This document shows, piece after piece, positions 34,434 through 42,592 of a DNA stretch of 64,000 nucleotides (the first letter of the stretch is position 1; every line of letters starts with the position of its first letter). The DNA lies in assembly GCA_042854365.1 (NCBI GenBank), contig AP031437.1, positions 682,001 to 746,000 of the forward strand. Direction: 5' to 3'. This DNA is from Anaeromassilibacillus sp001305115. GTDB lineage: Bacteria > Bacillota > Clostridia > Oscillospirales > Acutalibacteraceae. The notes beneath the pieces were generated by a model. The model did no database searches, was not told where the DNA came from, and saw nothing but the letters and a program-made list of their open reading frames with translations. A program made the translations under genes and the position numbers.

Positions 34434-34464
34434 AAAAAAGCCGTTCCACTCTTTGTGGAACGGC
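34434..34464 (-). terminator. Terminator of the XRE regulator gene (minus strand)
   Basis: GCCGTTCCAC (34440-34449) pairs with GTGGAACGGC (34455-34464). Read on the minus strand the stem is followed by six T's. The ~210 bases between it and the preceding plus-strand gene show nothing recognisable. Confidence 0.85.
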
Positions 34465-34524
34465 AATCAAACGATTGTTTGCATTTTTATAAGGTTCCTG
34501 TTATAATGGAACTGTTTTCAGCGA

Positions 34525-35256
34525 TTATTTTCGGGCGGTAGGATGGGGCTTTTCCATGGGCTTCTTTCCACCGCCCATGCGTCCCTCCGCATTTTGAATC
34601 AGGTTGAACAGGGAGGACGCGAAAAGAGGATATTCCTCTGAAAGTTGTTCCGGAGAGAGAGGCGGGGCCTGATCCTTTTTGAGTCCTTCCATGTCTTCTA
34701 TATCTTCACCACAGGCAAGCGCCTCGGCATTGGAAATGGCAACCTCCTGTGCCGCATTAGAGCGACCGTTGCTCAACCGCTGCGGAACCGAAAACAAACC
34801 CTGCGGGTTTTTGCCATTTGCCGAATACAACAGACGGAAGGCTTTGTAGACCGCAACACTTAGAAAAGACGAAATTTCCGTCGTCAGATGCTTGTTATTA
34901 CATTTTTGGAGAATGCCGTAGATCACATTTAAGGAATTGGCAATCAGCTTTTTATTCAATGTGGGGAGCAGGCTGCCTTTAAACACGTTTTCCTTGCCGG
35001 CGGCATCCGGCTCCGGAAGATCTTCTACGGTGATCATCGCACCACTGCGGTGTGGAGAACGGCCAAGAAGATAATCGGTGGAGACATTATAAAAATCTGC
35101 AACCTTTACAACAAATTCAAGGCCGCATTCCCGAATGCCTTTTTCATAGTGGGATAGCAGTGCCTGAGAGACACCCAATTGTTCTGCGGCGCTTTTTTGG
35201 CTTAAACCGCGCTCCTTGCGCAGCAGCGTGATAATCCTTGGAAAATGACTGTTCAT
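34525..35256 (-). CDS. XRE-family helix-turn-helix regulator
   Basis: This 243-residue DNA-binding protein has an N-terminal Cro/CI-type domain: IITLLRKERGLSQKSAAEQLG, then VSQALLSHYEKGIRECGLEF, and DFYNVSTDYLLGRS at its end (~residues 8-65). That ending is typical of Firmicute XRE proteins. The remaining ~175 residues are helical and not recognised. They end in a Gly/Lys-rich stretch (RMGGGKKPMEKPHP). ATG 35256 is preferred over GTG 35271 because GGTGGAGG precedes it. An inverted repeat upstream (35297-35316) is a candidate autoregulatory operator. It is divergent from the phosphatase gene. Confidence 0.85.
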   Translation of the reverse strand: MNSHFPRIITLLRKERGLSQKSAAEQLGVSQALLSHYEKGIRECGLEFVVKVADFYNVSTDYLLGRSPHRSGAMITVEDLPEPDAAGKENVFKGSLLPTLNKKLIANSLNVIYGILQKCNNKHLTTEISSFLSVAVYKAFRLLYSANGKNPQGLFSVPQRLSNGRSNAAQEVAISNAEALACGEDIEDMEGLKKDQAPPLSPEQLSEEYPLFASSLFNLIQNAEGRMGGGKKPMEKPHPTARK

Positions 35257-35296
35257 GTTGCTGTCCTCCACCCCTATGCTGGATAGTATTTCGGAA

Positions 35297-35316
35297 TGCG
35301 TTCCAAAGCGAACGCA
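35297..35316 (-). promoter_or_regulatory. Inverted repeat upstream of the XRE regulator (candidate operator)
   Basis: TGCGTTC (35297-35303), a 6-base spacer and GAACGCA (35310-35316) make a perfect 7-bp inverted repeat about 45 bases before the regulator's start. Half-sites one helical turn apart are usual for XRE dimers. Confidence 0.4.
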
Positions 35317-35459
35317 CCGTCAAGATCGTTTCAGAAGGCCGCGCAGAAAGCAAAGCTCCAAGTCGCCTTGCTCCAACGCGCTGGACCGCATCCATTTCAC
35401 ACATTTCGACCAAATGGCACAGGAAGAAATGGACGGGATACGTCGAAAAAGCGTATATT

Positions 35460-35490
35460 TTGCAGAATAACGTATAGTAAAGTATATACT
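35460..35490 (+). promoter_or_regulatory. Candidate promoter of the phosphatase gene
   Basis: TTGCAG (35460-35465), a 17-bp spacer and TATATA (35483-35488). The -10 lies inside the 10-bp palindrome AGTATATACT (35481-35490). About 100 bases of leader follow. Confidence 0.4.
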
Positions 35491-35589
35491 AAATACAACA
35501 TTTTGTAAACCACTAGATACAGTACTTTTTTCAGGCTTTGCCACAAGAACAAGTGCTCAGTGAAGGATATTTACGAAAGGTGGTGGCTG

Positions 35590-36351
35590 GTGAAATATCT
35601 GTTTCACCGTTATCTTATGAAATCCTATACCATACATCTGATCCGGCACGGGATTGCCGAGGGGAATTTACTGGGGCAGTACATCGGGAGGACCGATTCC
35701 CCTCTTGCCGACGAAGGCCGTAAAGCCCTGCAAGCGCTCAAGGAAACATATGCATATCCTTCCGCACAGGTTTTTTATTGTAGCCCTATGAGCCGGTGTG
35801 TGGAGACTTTGCGGATTCTTTACCCGGAGGCAGAACCTGTCTTGATCGATGGGTTCCGTGAATGTGATTTTGGCGACTGGGAGGGAAAGACTGCCAAGCA
35901 GCTGGCAGAAGAGGACCCGCGTTTCTTGCAATGGATGGAAAGCAGCCGCTCCGTAGCGCCGCCCCATGGGGAGAGCACCGGCGTGTTGGTCCAACGTACC
36001 TGTGCTGCCTTTGAAAAGTTGGTAGAGGAACTGATGCGTTCCGGTACAACGTCAGCAGTGGTGGTGGCGCACGGCGGCACGCTGATGTCGATTCTTTCGG
36101 CGTATGGTTTGCCGCGCGCCAGCTTTTACGACTGGATGACTGAAAATGGCTGTGGTTACTCCATGCGGATCACGCCGGGATTGTGGATGCGTTCCATGGT
36201 GGCCGAGGTGTACGACACCATTCCAGCGGGACGCAACGCAGAGGGTGGCGACGAAAAATTCATCGTCGATCTTGCGCGAGAAGCTGCAAATCGTGCATTT
36301 CGAAAGAATACCCCAGAATTGGACGGAAAAAATGCCCCGGCGGAGGGTTGA
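35590..36351 (+). CDS. Histidine phosphatase family protein (phosphoglycerate mutase-like)
   Basis: This 253-residue member of the branch-1 histidine phosphatase superfamily has a catalytic LIRHGIAEGN near residue 19, where the His is phosphorylated. It has the partner YCSPMSRCVETLRIL and the second catalytic His in VVVAHGGTLMSIL. EGFRECDFGDWEGKTA-type sequence (here GFRECDFGDWEGK) matches the alpha-ribazole phosphatase/CobC-like subgroup, but substrate cannot be assigned. GTG 35590 is chosen because AAAGGTGG precedes it; GTG 35560 and ATG 35617 are alternatives. The C-terminus has an extra ~45 residues beyond the domain. Its stop codon overlaps the -35 box of the next promoter. Confidence 0.85.
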   Translation: MKYLFHRYLMKSYTIHLIRHGIAEGNLLGQYIGRTDSPLADEGRKALQALKETYAYPSAQVFYCSPMSRCVETLRILYPEAEPVLIDGFRECDFGDWEGKTAKQLAEEDPRFLQWMESSRSVAPPHGESTGVLVQRTCAAFEKLVEELMRSGTTSAVVVAHGGTLMSILSAYGLPRASFYDWMTENGCGYSMRITPGLWMRSMVAEVYDTIPAGRNAEGGDEKFIVDLAREAANRAFRKNTPELDGKNAPAEG

Positions 36352-36376
36352 CATTTTTGCAAAGAACCGTTAATAT
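36348..36376 (+). promoter_or_regulatory. Promoter of the T-box-leuA transcript
   Basis: Consensus TTGACA (36348-36353), a 17-bp spacer and TAATAT (36371-36376). The -35 box overlaps the stop codon of the upstream phosphatase gene. Confidence 0.8.
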
Positions 36377-36382
36377 AAATAT

Positions 36383-36646
36383 CATAAAGAAAAGGCGATG
36401 ACGGGAATAAGACTTGCGTTTTTTCTTCAGAGAGCCAGCGGTTGGTGTGAGTTGGTGGGAAGGCGTTGGTGTATAGCTCATCCCTGAGCTGCCGGTTTGA
36501 TTGGTTTGCGTAGAACCGGACGTATGGCTGCGTTATAAGCAAAGGCCTTGTTGGAGGCTGAAGGGCGCGTAAGCGCTGAATTTGGGTGGTACCGCGGATT
36601 TATAAATTCGCCCCGAACTTTCTGAGGAAGGTTCGGGGATTTTTTA
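36383..36646 (+). promoter_or_regulatory. T-box leader, leucine-responsive, with terminator
   Basis: This leader reads uncharged tRNA and lets leuA be transcribed only when leucine is short. The T-box sequence TGGGTGGTACCGCG is at 36583-36596 and contains the bulge that pairs with the free tRNA 3' end. The terminator stem CCCCGAAC (36611-36618) / GTTCGGGG (36631-36638) precedes a run of six T's. In the long 5' Stem I, TATAGCTCATCCC (around 36471-36485) offers CTC followed by A, a leucine specifier codon in the usual position. The gene downstream confirms the amino acid. Confidence 0.9.
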
Positions 36647-36667
36647 TTTCTATAGGAGGATCTTGCT

Positions 36668-38377
36668 ATGTACGAAAGTTTTCACAAGTATATTCCTTTC
36701 CAGCCAGTCCCACTGCCGGACCGCACTTGGCCGGAAAAAGTGATTACAAAAGCGCCTGTCTGGTGCAGCGTTGACCTGCGCGACGGAAACCAGGCGCTGA
36801 TTGACCCCATGAATCTCGAGGAAAAATTGCGTTTTTTCCAGACGCTTGTGGACATCGGTTTTAAAGAGATTGAGATCGGATTCCCGTCCTCTTCGGAGAC
36901 GGAATATGAGATCTGCCGGACCCTCATCGACCGAAACTTGATTCCGGACGACGTGACCATCCAAGTGTTGGTACAAGCGCGCCCTCATTTGATTAAAAAG
37001 ACCTTTGAGGCGATTCAGGGCGCTAAAAACGTGATCGTACATTTCTATAATTCGACTTCGACCTTGCAGAGAAAAGTGGTATTTAAGACCGATATGCAGG
37101 GCGTCATCGACATTGCGGTCAACGGTGCAAAGCTGATCAAAGAACTCACCGATGAAGAGGTCGCCAGGACAGGGATGAACATCCGCTATGAGTATTCGCC
37201 GGAGAGTTTCTCGGGAACAGAGATGGACAATGCCGTTGCGATCTGTGAGGCGGTGATGGATGTTTTAAAACCTACACCGGACAATAAACTGATTCTAAAC
37301 CTGCCGAATACGGTGGAGATGAGCACCCCGAACCACCACGCAGACCAGATCGAATATTTTTGCCGTCATATCAAAAACCGCGACAGCGTTATCATCAGTC
37401 TACATCCGCACAATGACCGCGGCACCGCAACGGCTGCTACAGAGTTGGGGCTGTTGGCAGGGGCGGAACGTGTGGAAGGCACCCTGTTTGGAAATGGAGA
37501 GCGCACCGGGAATGCAGACATCATGAATGTTGCAATGAACCTGTACTCCCAGGGGGTGGACCCAGAACTGGATTTCTCCAATATCCGCGAAATTCGTGAA
37601 ATTTATGAAAAATGTACCCGCATGAAGGTACATGACCGCCATCCCTATGCGGGCAATTTGGTGTTTACCGCGTTCTCCGGTTCACACCAAGATGCCATCA
37701 AAAAGGGTGTCGATTATATGCGTGAACACGACACCCAGTACTGGGAAGTCCCGTATCTTCCGATTGACCCAGCAGATGTCGGGCGTAAATATGAGCCGAT
37801 CATCCGCATCAACAGCCAGTCTGGCAAGGGTGGAGCGGCCTTTATCATGCAGCAGAGCTTTGGCTATGAGCTTCCAAAGGCAATGCATCCGGAGTTCGGG
37901 GCTATGGTCAAGGCGGCTTGCGACGAGGCAGGGCGAGAGTTATTGCCAAACGAGATTTTCGATATTTTCCGTGCACATTATCTCGATGTCAAATATCCAT
38001 ACAACCTCAAAAAATATAAGCTCTATGAGGAAAACGATGTGGACGGTGAAACCGTTGTGCATTTTGAAGGCAATCTGCGTTTCCGCCATGAGGACCATCA
38101 AATCAGCGCAGCTGGCAACGGCCCGATCGATGCCTTCTTTAAGGCGTTGCGTACAGTGGGAATTCACGACTACAAATTCGTCACCTACCGCGAGCATGCA
38201 GTCTCAGAAGGTGCGGACTCTAAGGCCATTTCGTATATCCAACTGACGGCGCCGAATGGAAAGACAGTGTTTGGCGTTGGCATGGACGGAAACATCAGCT
38301 TGGCTTCCATCAAAGGCATTATCTGCGCCATTAACCGCGCATGTAGTGAAGAAGAGACCGCTTCCAAGGCGGATTGA
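36668..38377 (+). CDS. leuA: 2-isopropylmalate synthase (long form)
   Basis: This 569-residue enzyme condenses 2-ketoisovalerate with acetyl-CoA, the committed step of leucine synthesis. The DRE-TIM metallolyase core has WCSVDLRDGNQALIDPM, with the metal- and base-binding Arg-Asp. ISLHPHNDRGTATAATELG supplies the metal-binding His pair, followed by NGERTGNADIMNVAMNLY. A C-terminal LeuA regulatory domain (~430-560), where leucine binds in studied members, is present. Sequence and length match the long LeuA type best known from Actinobacteria and fungi rather than the shorter Bacillus type. GGAGG lies before the ATG. It is controlled by the T-box leader. Confidence 0.95.
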   Translation: MYESFHKYIPFQPVPLPDRTWPEKVITKAPVWCSVDLRDGNQALIDPMNLEEKLRFFQTLVDIGFKEIEIGFPSSSETEYEICRTLIDRNLIPDDVTIQVLVQARPHLIKKTFEAIQGAKNVIVHFYNSTSTLQRKVVFKTDMQGVIDIAVNGAKLIKELTDEEVARTGMNIRYEYSPESFSGTEMDNAVAICEAVMDVLKPTPDNKLILNLPNTVEMSTPNHHADQIEYFCRHIKNRDSVIISLHPHNDRGTATAATELGLLAGAERVEGTLFGNGERTGNADIMNVAMNLYSQGVDPELDFSNIREIREIYEKCTRMKVHDRHPYAGNLVFTAFSGSHQDAIKKGVDYMREHDTQYWEVPYLPIDPADVGRKYEPIIRINSQSGKGGAAFIMQQSFGYELPKAMHPEFGAMVKAACDEAGRELLPNEIFDIFRAHYLDVKYPYNLKKYKLYEENDVDGETVVHFEGNLRFRHEDHQISAAGNGPIDAFFKALRTVGIHDYKFVTYREHAVSEGADSKAISYIQLTAPNGKTVFGVGMDGNISLASIKGIICAINRACSEEETASKAD

Positions 38378-38689
38378 ACCATCATGGTTTGAACTGCTTT
38401 TGTGGCAAGATGGAGGGCGGGGTGTTTGCAGCCTTCTGTGAAAAGATCTCTGTTTTCACCCCTAATTGGCCCGTTCTTAAAGAATGCAGGGGGCTTTTGA
38501 CACATCTCTTATAGAAATAAGGGTACGCTTTCATTCTTGGAAAAGATCGTCTTAATAGTGAGCATCCTTGTTTTTTCAGCAATAGATTGCGGTGTCTAGA
38601 ATTTGGCAGAGAACAGAGAAAAAGATTTTGTGCATCCCGTATGGAATTTATACGACATTTCTATGCTATATAATGAGGAGGTACATCCA
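38378..38689 (+). other. Intergenic stretch between leuA and leuB with a leuB-like scar
   Basis: About 310 bases. GTTTGCAGCCTTCTGTGA, the exact last bases of leuB (including its stop), also occurs here at 38424-38441. A weak stem, CCCCT/AGGGG around 38460-38494, followed by CTTTT may terminate leuA. leuCD, which often sit between these genes, are absent. Confidence 0.5.
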
Positions 38690-39763
38690 ATGAATACATA
38701 CAAAATTGTATTGTTAAAGGGTGACGGCATTGGTCCTGAAATTGTGGACCAGGCAGTCAAAGTTCTCACCAAAGCCGGGGAGAAATTCGGCTTTGGTATC
38801 GATTACGAAGAGGCCTTGCTGGGCGGAAGTGCTATTGATGCCACAGGCACTCCGCTTCCACAGGAAACAATCGACAAGTGCAAGGCGGCGGATTCAACGT
38901 TACTCGGTGCAGTAGGCGGTCCCAAATGGGATACGTTGCCGGGCGACCAGCGGCCGGAAAAGGGCTTACTGGGAATTCGCGGCGCCCTTGAATTATTTGC
39001 AAATCTGCGTCCAGCCGTCATTTTTGATGAGTTGCGCGACGCTTCACCGCTCAAGACGGAAATCATCGGGGAAAAGCTCGACGTGATGGTGGTCCGTGAA
39101 CTGACCGGCGGCATCTATTTTGGAGAGCGCGGCCGTAAAGAGGTCAACGGGGTTCCTGCTGCATACGATACCGAGATGTATACGGTGCCTGAGATTGAGC
39201 GGATTGCACGTGTCGCCTTCGAAATGGCCCGCAAGCGCAATAAGAAGCTGTGCAGTGTAGACAAGGCCAATGTATTGGAGTCCTCCCGTCTGTGGCGTGC
39301 AACCGTTGCGCGCATCGGCGCGGAAGAATTTCCAGATGTAGAACTCAGCAATATGTATGTAGACAATTGTGCGATGCAGTTGGTGCGCAATCCGCAGCAA
39401 TTCGATGTGATTGTCACATCGAATATTTTCGGCGACATTCTCTCCGATGAGGCGTCCATGATTAGCGGCAGCATTGGCATGCTGGCTTCTGCAAGCCTGG
39501 GTTCCGGAAAGGCCGGATTGTATGAACCGATCCATGGATCGGCGCCGGACATTGCAGGGACGGGAAAAGCCAATCCTCTGGCAACTATTTTGTCCGCGGG
39601 AATGATGCTCAAGTATTCTTTGGAGCAGCCGCAGGCAGCTCAGGCCATTGAGGATGCCGTTTCTGCCGCCTTAAAACAGGTACGTACGCCGGATATTGCG
39701 ACAGAGGGGCTTCGTACGGTTACCTGTGAAGAAATGGGCGATCTGGTTTGCAGCCTTCTGTGA
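38690..39763 (+). CDS. leuB: 3-isopropylmalate dehydrogenase
   Basis: This 357-residue NAD-dependent enzyme performs the third dedicated step of leucine synthesis, oxidative decarboxylation of 3-isopropylmalate. LLKGDGIGPEIVDQAVKVL opens the protein. LLGAVGGPKWD and RELTGGIYFGERGRK, with the substrate-binding arginines, are typical. NIFGDILSDEASMISGSIGM includes the metal-binding aspartates. LYEPIHGSAPDIAGTGKANPLATIL is the adenine-binding segment. ATG 38690 follows GAGGAGG; the frame extends upstream without a ribosome-binding site. 34 bases separate it from azlC. Confidence 0.96.
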   Translation: MNTYKIVLLKGDGIGPEIVDQAVKVLTKAGEKFGFGIDYEEALLGGSAIDATGTPLPQETIDKCKAADSTLLGAVGGPKWDTLPGDQRPEKGLLGIRGALELFANLRPAVIFDELRDASPLKTEIIGEKLDVMVVRELTGGIYFGERGRKEVNGVPAAYDTEMYTVPEIERIARVAFEMARKRNKKLCSVDKANVLESSRLWRATVARIGAEEFPDVELSNMYVDNCAMQLVRNPQQFDVIVTSNIFGDILSDEASMISGSIGMLASASLGSGKAGLYEPIHGSAPDIAGTGKANPLATILSAGMMLKYSLEQPQAAQAIEDAVSAALKQVRTPDIATEGLRTVTCEEMGDLVCSLL

Positions 39764-39797
39764 GAGGGTACGTTAAAGAGTTGGGGCGATTGAGAGA

Positions 39798-40532
39798 GTG
39801 GAACAGAAAGCTTTGACCTTTCGGAAAGGTCTCAAGGACGGCATGCCGATCTGTTTGGGTTACCTCAGCGTATCCTTTGCCTTTGGAATCATGGCGACGC
39901 AAGGGGGACTGCCGGCGTGGGTGGCGCTTCTGATCTCCATGACGAACTTGACCTCTGCGGGACAGGTCGCAGGGACGCAGCTGATTTTGGCGGGTGGAAT
40001 GTACGTTGAAATCGCGGTTACGACGTTTATCATCAATATCCGGTATATGCTGATGTCGCTGTCTCTTTCGCAGAAGGTGGAGTCCAAGATGACCAATCTG
40101 GAGCGTTGGGTGTTGGCTTTTGGTATTACGGATGAAATTTTTGCGGTTGCTATGCAACAGAGGGAGGAGATCAACGCAAAATACCTGTCCGGGTTGATTG
40201 CTACGCCCTATGTGGGATGGGCCTTAGGGACCCTGCTTGGCGCTACCGCGACAGGACTCTTGCCGGATTCTCTGCGCAATGCCCTCGGTATTGCCATCTA
40301 CGGCATGTTTATTGCGATTATCATACCGCCTGCTTGTAAGGCAAAGCCCATCGCAATGGTGGTGCTTCTTTCGACGGCTTTAAGCTGTTGTTTCCAATGG
40401 CTCCCCTTCCTCAACCAGATTTCGACGGGCTGGGTTATCATCATCTGCGCAGTGGTTGTGTCCGCTTATGCGGCAGTGCGCTACCCGATGGATGAAGAGG
40501 AACCGCCGGAGAAAGCGGGTGGCGTAGGATGA
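39798..40532 (+). CDS. azlC: Branched-chain amino-acid exporter, large subunit (AzlC)
   Basis: This 244-residue inner-membrane protein of the AzlC/LIV-E family exports leucine, isoleucine and valine with AzlD. RKGLKDGMPICLGYLSVSFAFGIMA is the family N-terminus and NIRYMLMSLSLSQKV the conserved central motif. About seven hydrophobic segments are visible. The start is GTG behind GAGAG. Placement behind leuAB suggests it relieves overproduction of branched-chain amino acids. It overlaps azlD by four bases (ATGA). Confidence 0.92.
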   Translation: MEQKALTFRKGLKDGMPICLGYLSVSFAFGIMATQGGLPAWVALLISMTNLTSAGQVAGTQLILAGGMYVEIAVTTFIINIRYMLMSLSLSQKVESKMTNLERWVLAFGITDEIFAVAMQQREEINAKYLSGLIATPYVGWALGTLLGATATGLLPDSLRNALGIAIYGMFIAIIIPPACKAKPIAMVVLLSTALSCCFQWLPFLNQISTGWVIIICAVVVSAYAAVRYPMDEEEPPEKAGGVG

Positions 40533-40876
40533 CATTGGATTTGCAACGAATATTGATCTCCGTGGCGATTATGGCCGGTGTGACATATGTCATTCGCGTA
40601 TTGCCATTGGCAATCTTTAAAAAAAAGATTCAAAACCGGTTTATCCGATCCTTTTTGGCTTACGTACCCTATGCGGTGCTGGCAGCCATGACTTTTCCAG
40701 CAATTCTGTTTTCCACTGCGGAAACAGTGACCATACAAAGCATTTTGAGCGCAGCCGCGGGGTTGGGAGTTGCCCTGGTGCTGGCTTACAAAGACAAGGG
40801 GCTGCTTACGGTAGCGGTGGGGGCGACGGCGGCAGCGTTCTTGGTGGATCAGATTACAAGGATTTTTTTGGTATAA
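40529..40876 (+). CDS. azlD: Branched-chain amino-acid exporter, small subunit (AzlD)
   Basis: This 115-residue membrane protein has four hydrophobic segments. VTYVIRVLPLAIFKKKIQNRF and FLAYVPYAVLAAMTFPAI are the AzlD signature, and it ends in a short C-terminal helix. Its start lies within the azlC stop (ATGA), so the two subunits are translationally coupled. A bidirectional terminator follows. Confidence 0.9.
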   Translation: MTLDLQRILISVAIMAGVTYVIRVLPLAIFKKKIQNRFIRSFLAYVPYAVLAAMTFPAILFSTAETVTIQSILSAAAGLGVALVLAYKDKGLLTVAVGATAAAFLVDQITRIFLV

Positions 40877-40880
40877 AAGG

Positions 40881-40916
40881 AAAAGTGGACGATGCGCGCG
40901 GCTCGTCCACTTTTCT
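40881..40916 (+). terminator. Bidirectional terminator between azlD and the deaminase gene
   Basis: AAAAGTGGACGA (40881-40892) pairs perfectly with TCGTCCACTTTT (40903-40914). T-runs exist on both strands, so it can end azlD and the convergent minus-strand gene. Confidence 0.85.
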
Positions 40917-40932
40917 TATTCTTATAAATATT

Positions 40933-41421
40933 TTAGTAGCCAAAGGTCCCGCTGAGTGACTCGTCCTGTTCGATCCAATCGGATACAGCAACCGAGATGA
41001 ACGCATTTTTATTTAAACGGATCACTACGCGGGCAATACCAGCGTTGATGATCTGCCGCTTGCACATGGAGCAACTGGAGGCATTTTCTACATATTCCCC
41101 GGTTTTGGCGTCCTTTCCCACGAGATATAGAGTGGAACCAATCATATCCCGGCGGGCAGCGCTGATGATTGCGTTTGCCTCTGCATGAACAGAACGGCAG
41201 ATCTCATAGCGCTCTCCACGGGGAATGCCCAGCTTCTCCCGAATACAAACGCCCATGTCGATACAGTTCTTGCGCCCACGCGGTGCGCCGTTGTAGCCGG
41301 TGGAGACGATCTCGTCGTTATGTACAATAATTGCGCCAAAATTGCGGCGCAGACAAGTTCCGCGCTCTGCGACGGTCTCCGCAATATCCAGATAGTAATT
41401 TTCTTTGTCAGTCCGGATCAT
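40933..41421 (-). CDS. dCMP deaminase family protein (ComEB-like)
   Basis: This 162-residue zinc enzyme probably deaminates dCMP to dUMP for thymidylate synthesis. The N-terminal part reads CLRRNFGAIIVHNDEIVSTGYNGAP. The zinc/catalytic motif is CRSVHAEANAI (His and Glu), and the second zinc site is SSCSMCKRQIINAG (two Cys). This spacing is that of deoxycytidylate deaminases. ATG 41421 is chosen because AGAGGG precedes it; the frame extends 36 codons upstream without one. It stands alone on the minus strand, with ksgA divergent from it. Confidence 0.88.
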   Translation of the reverse strand: MIRTDKENYYLDIAETVAERGTCLRRNFGAIIVHNDEIVSTGYNGAPRGRKNCIDMGVCIREKLGIPRGERYEICRSVHAEANAIISAARRDMIGSTLYLVGKDAKTGEYVENASSCSMCKRQIINAGIARVVIRLNKNAFISVAVSDWIEQDESLSGTFGY

Positions 41422-41711
41422 ACTTTCCCTCTTTCCTTGTGCGTTTTTATCCATCTCTATGATAGGGGATTTTCGCGCGAGAATCAATGGCATTCCAAGA
41501 ATTTCTGTGATATAATAGGCAAAAACCACAATCGAGCAAGAGGATCATGCCGGATGTGTTCGGTTTGCTATAGAATAGAATTTTGACTTGTATTTCAGAA
41601 GAACTCTGGCTGCGGAATGCCGCCGGTGTGCGGTTTTCCTGTTGCAGCCCGTTTTTATTGTGGGAAACTATGAAGAAATTTGCCCTTTTGGGGCGTTCGG
41701 AGGGAATCATT

Positions 41712-42578
41712 TTGCAGGAAATCCAACGGCTGTCCGACCCATCGGCAGTAAAAGCACTGTTAGCAAGGCACGGATTTACATTTTCCAAATCTTTAGGACA
41801 GAACTTTCTCGTCAATCCTTCCGTATGCCCTCGGATGGCAGAAGAATGCGGCGTGGGTCCGGGCGTCGGAGTATTGGAAGTTGGCCCCGGGATCGGCGTG
41901 CTGACAGTGGAACTGGCGAAACGTGCGGAGAAGGTAGTTTCCATAGAACTGGATAAGCGTCTCTTGCCCGTTTTGGGGGAGACGCTCGAAGGGTATCCAA
42001 ACACCAAAGTAGTAAATGACGACATTCTGAAGGTTGACCTGCAGCCGCTTTTGCAGAGGGAATTCGCCGGCATGGAGGTGGTTGTATGCGCCAATCTGCC
42101 ATATTATATCACATCGCCGGTGATTATGCGGCTGCTAGAGGAGCGCTTGCCGATCCGGGCCTTGACCGTGATGGTACAGAAGGAAGCAGCACAGCGCCTA
42201 TGCGCTTTACCAGGGACACGGGCATGTGGCGCGGTGAGCATAGCGGTACAGTATTATGCGGTGCCGCGTGTTCTTTTCCAAGTATCCCGTGGGAGCTTTT
42301 TGCCGCCGCCCAACGTGGATTCCACCGTGATTCGGATGGACGTGCGTGAGCATCCACCGGTTACGGTGTCAAATGAAACGCACTTTTTTGCACTGGTGAA
42401 GGCGGCGTTTGGACAGCGGCGTAAGACCATTCTGAATGCAGTTTCTGCGGGCCTTTCGCTTCCCAAAGAGCGGGTAGCACAAGCCTGCGTTCAGGCAGGA
42501 ATCTTACAAACTGCCCGCGCGGAACAGCTCACCATGGAACAGATGGCTGCTTTGTGCAGCGCCTTAGATTTGAAATGA
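41712..42578 (+). CDS. ksgA: 16S rRNA dimethyladenosine transferase
   Basis: This 288-residue methyltransferase dimethylates two adjacent adenines near the 3' end of 16S rRNA during 30S assembly. FTFSKSLGQNFLVNP is the standard N-terminus. VLEVGPGIGVLTVELA is the S-adenosylmethionine site. NDDILKVDLQPL and CANLPYYITSPVI (the catalytic NLPY) follow. FLPPPNVDSTVIRM and a C-terminal KAAFGQRRKTILNAV complete the family pattern. The start is set at TTG 41712 because GGAGGG lies seven bases before it and the length then fits. ATG 41670 is an alternative. Confidence 0.94.
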   Translation: MQEIQRLSDPSAVKALLARHGFTFSKSLGQNFLVNPSVCPRMAEECGVGPGVGVLEVGPGIGVLTVELAKRAEKVVSIELDKRLLPVLGETLEGYPNTKVVNDDILKVDLQPLLQREFAGMEVVVCANLPYYITSPVIMRLLEERLPIRALTVMVQKEAAQRLCALPGTRACGAVSIAVQYYAVPRVLFQVSRGSFLPPPNVDSTVIRMDVREHPPVTVSNETHFFALVKAAFGQRRKTILNAVSAGLSLPKERVAQACVQAGILQTARAEQLTMEQMAALCSALDLK

Positions 42579-42592
42579 GAGGGGGTCTCCAG

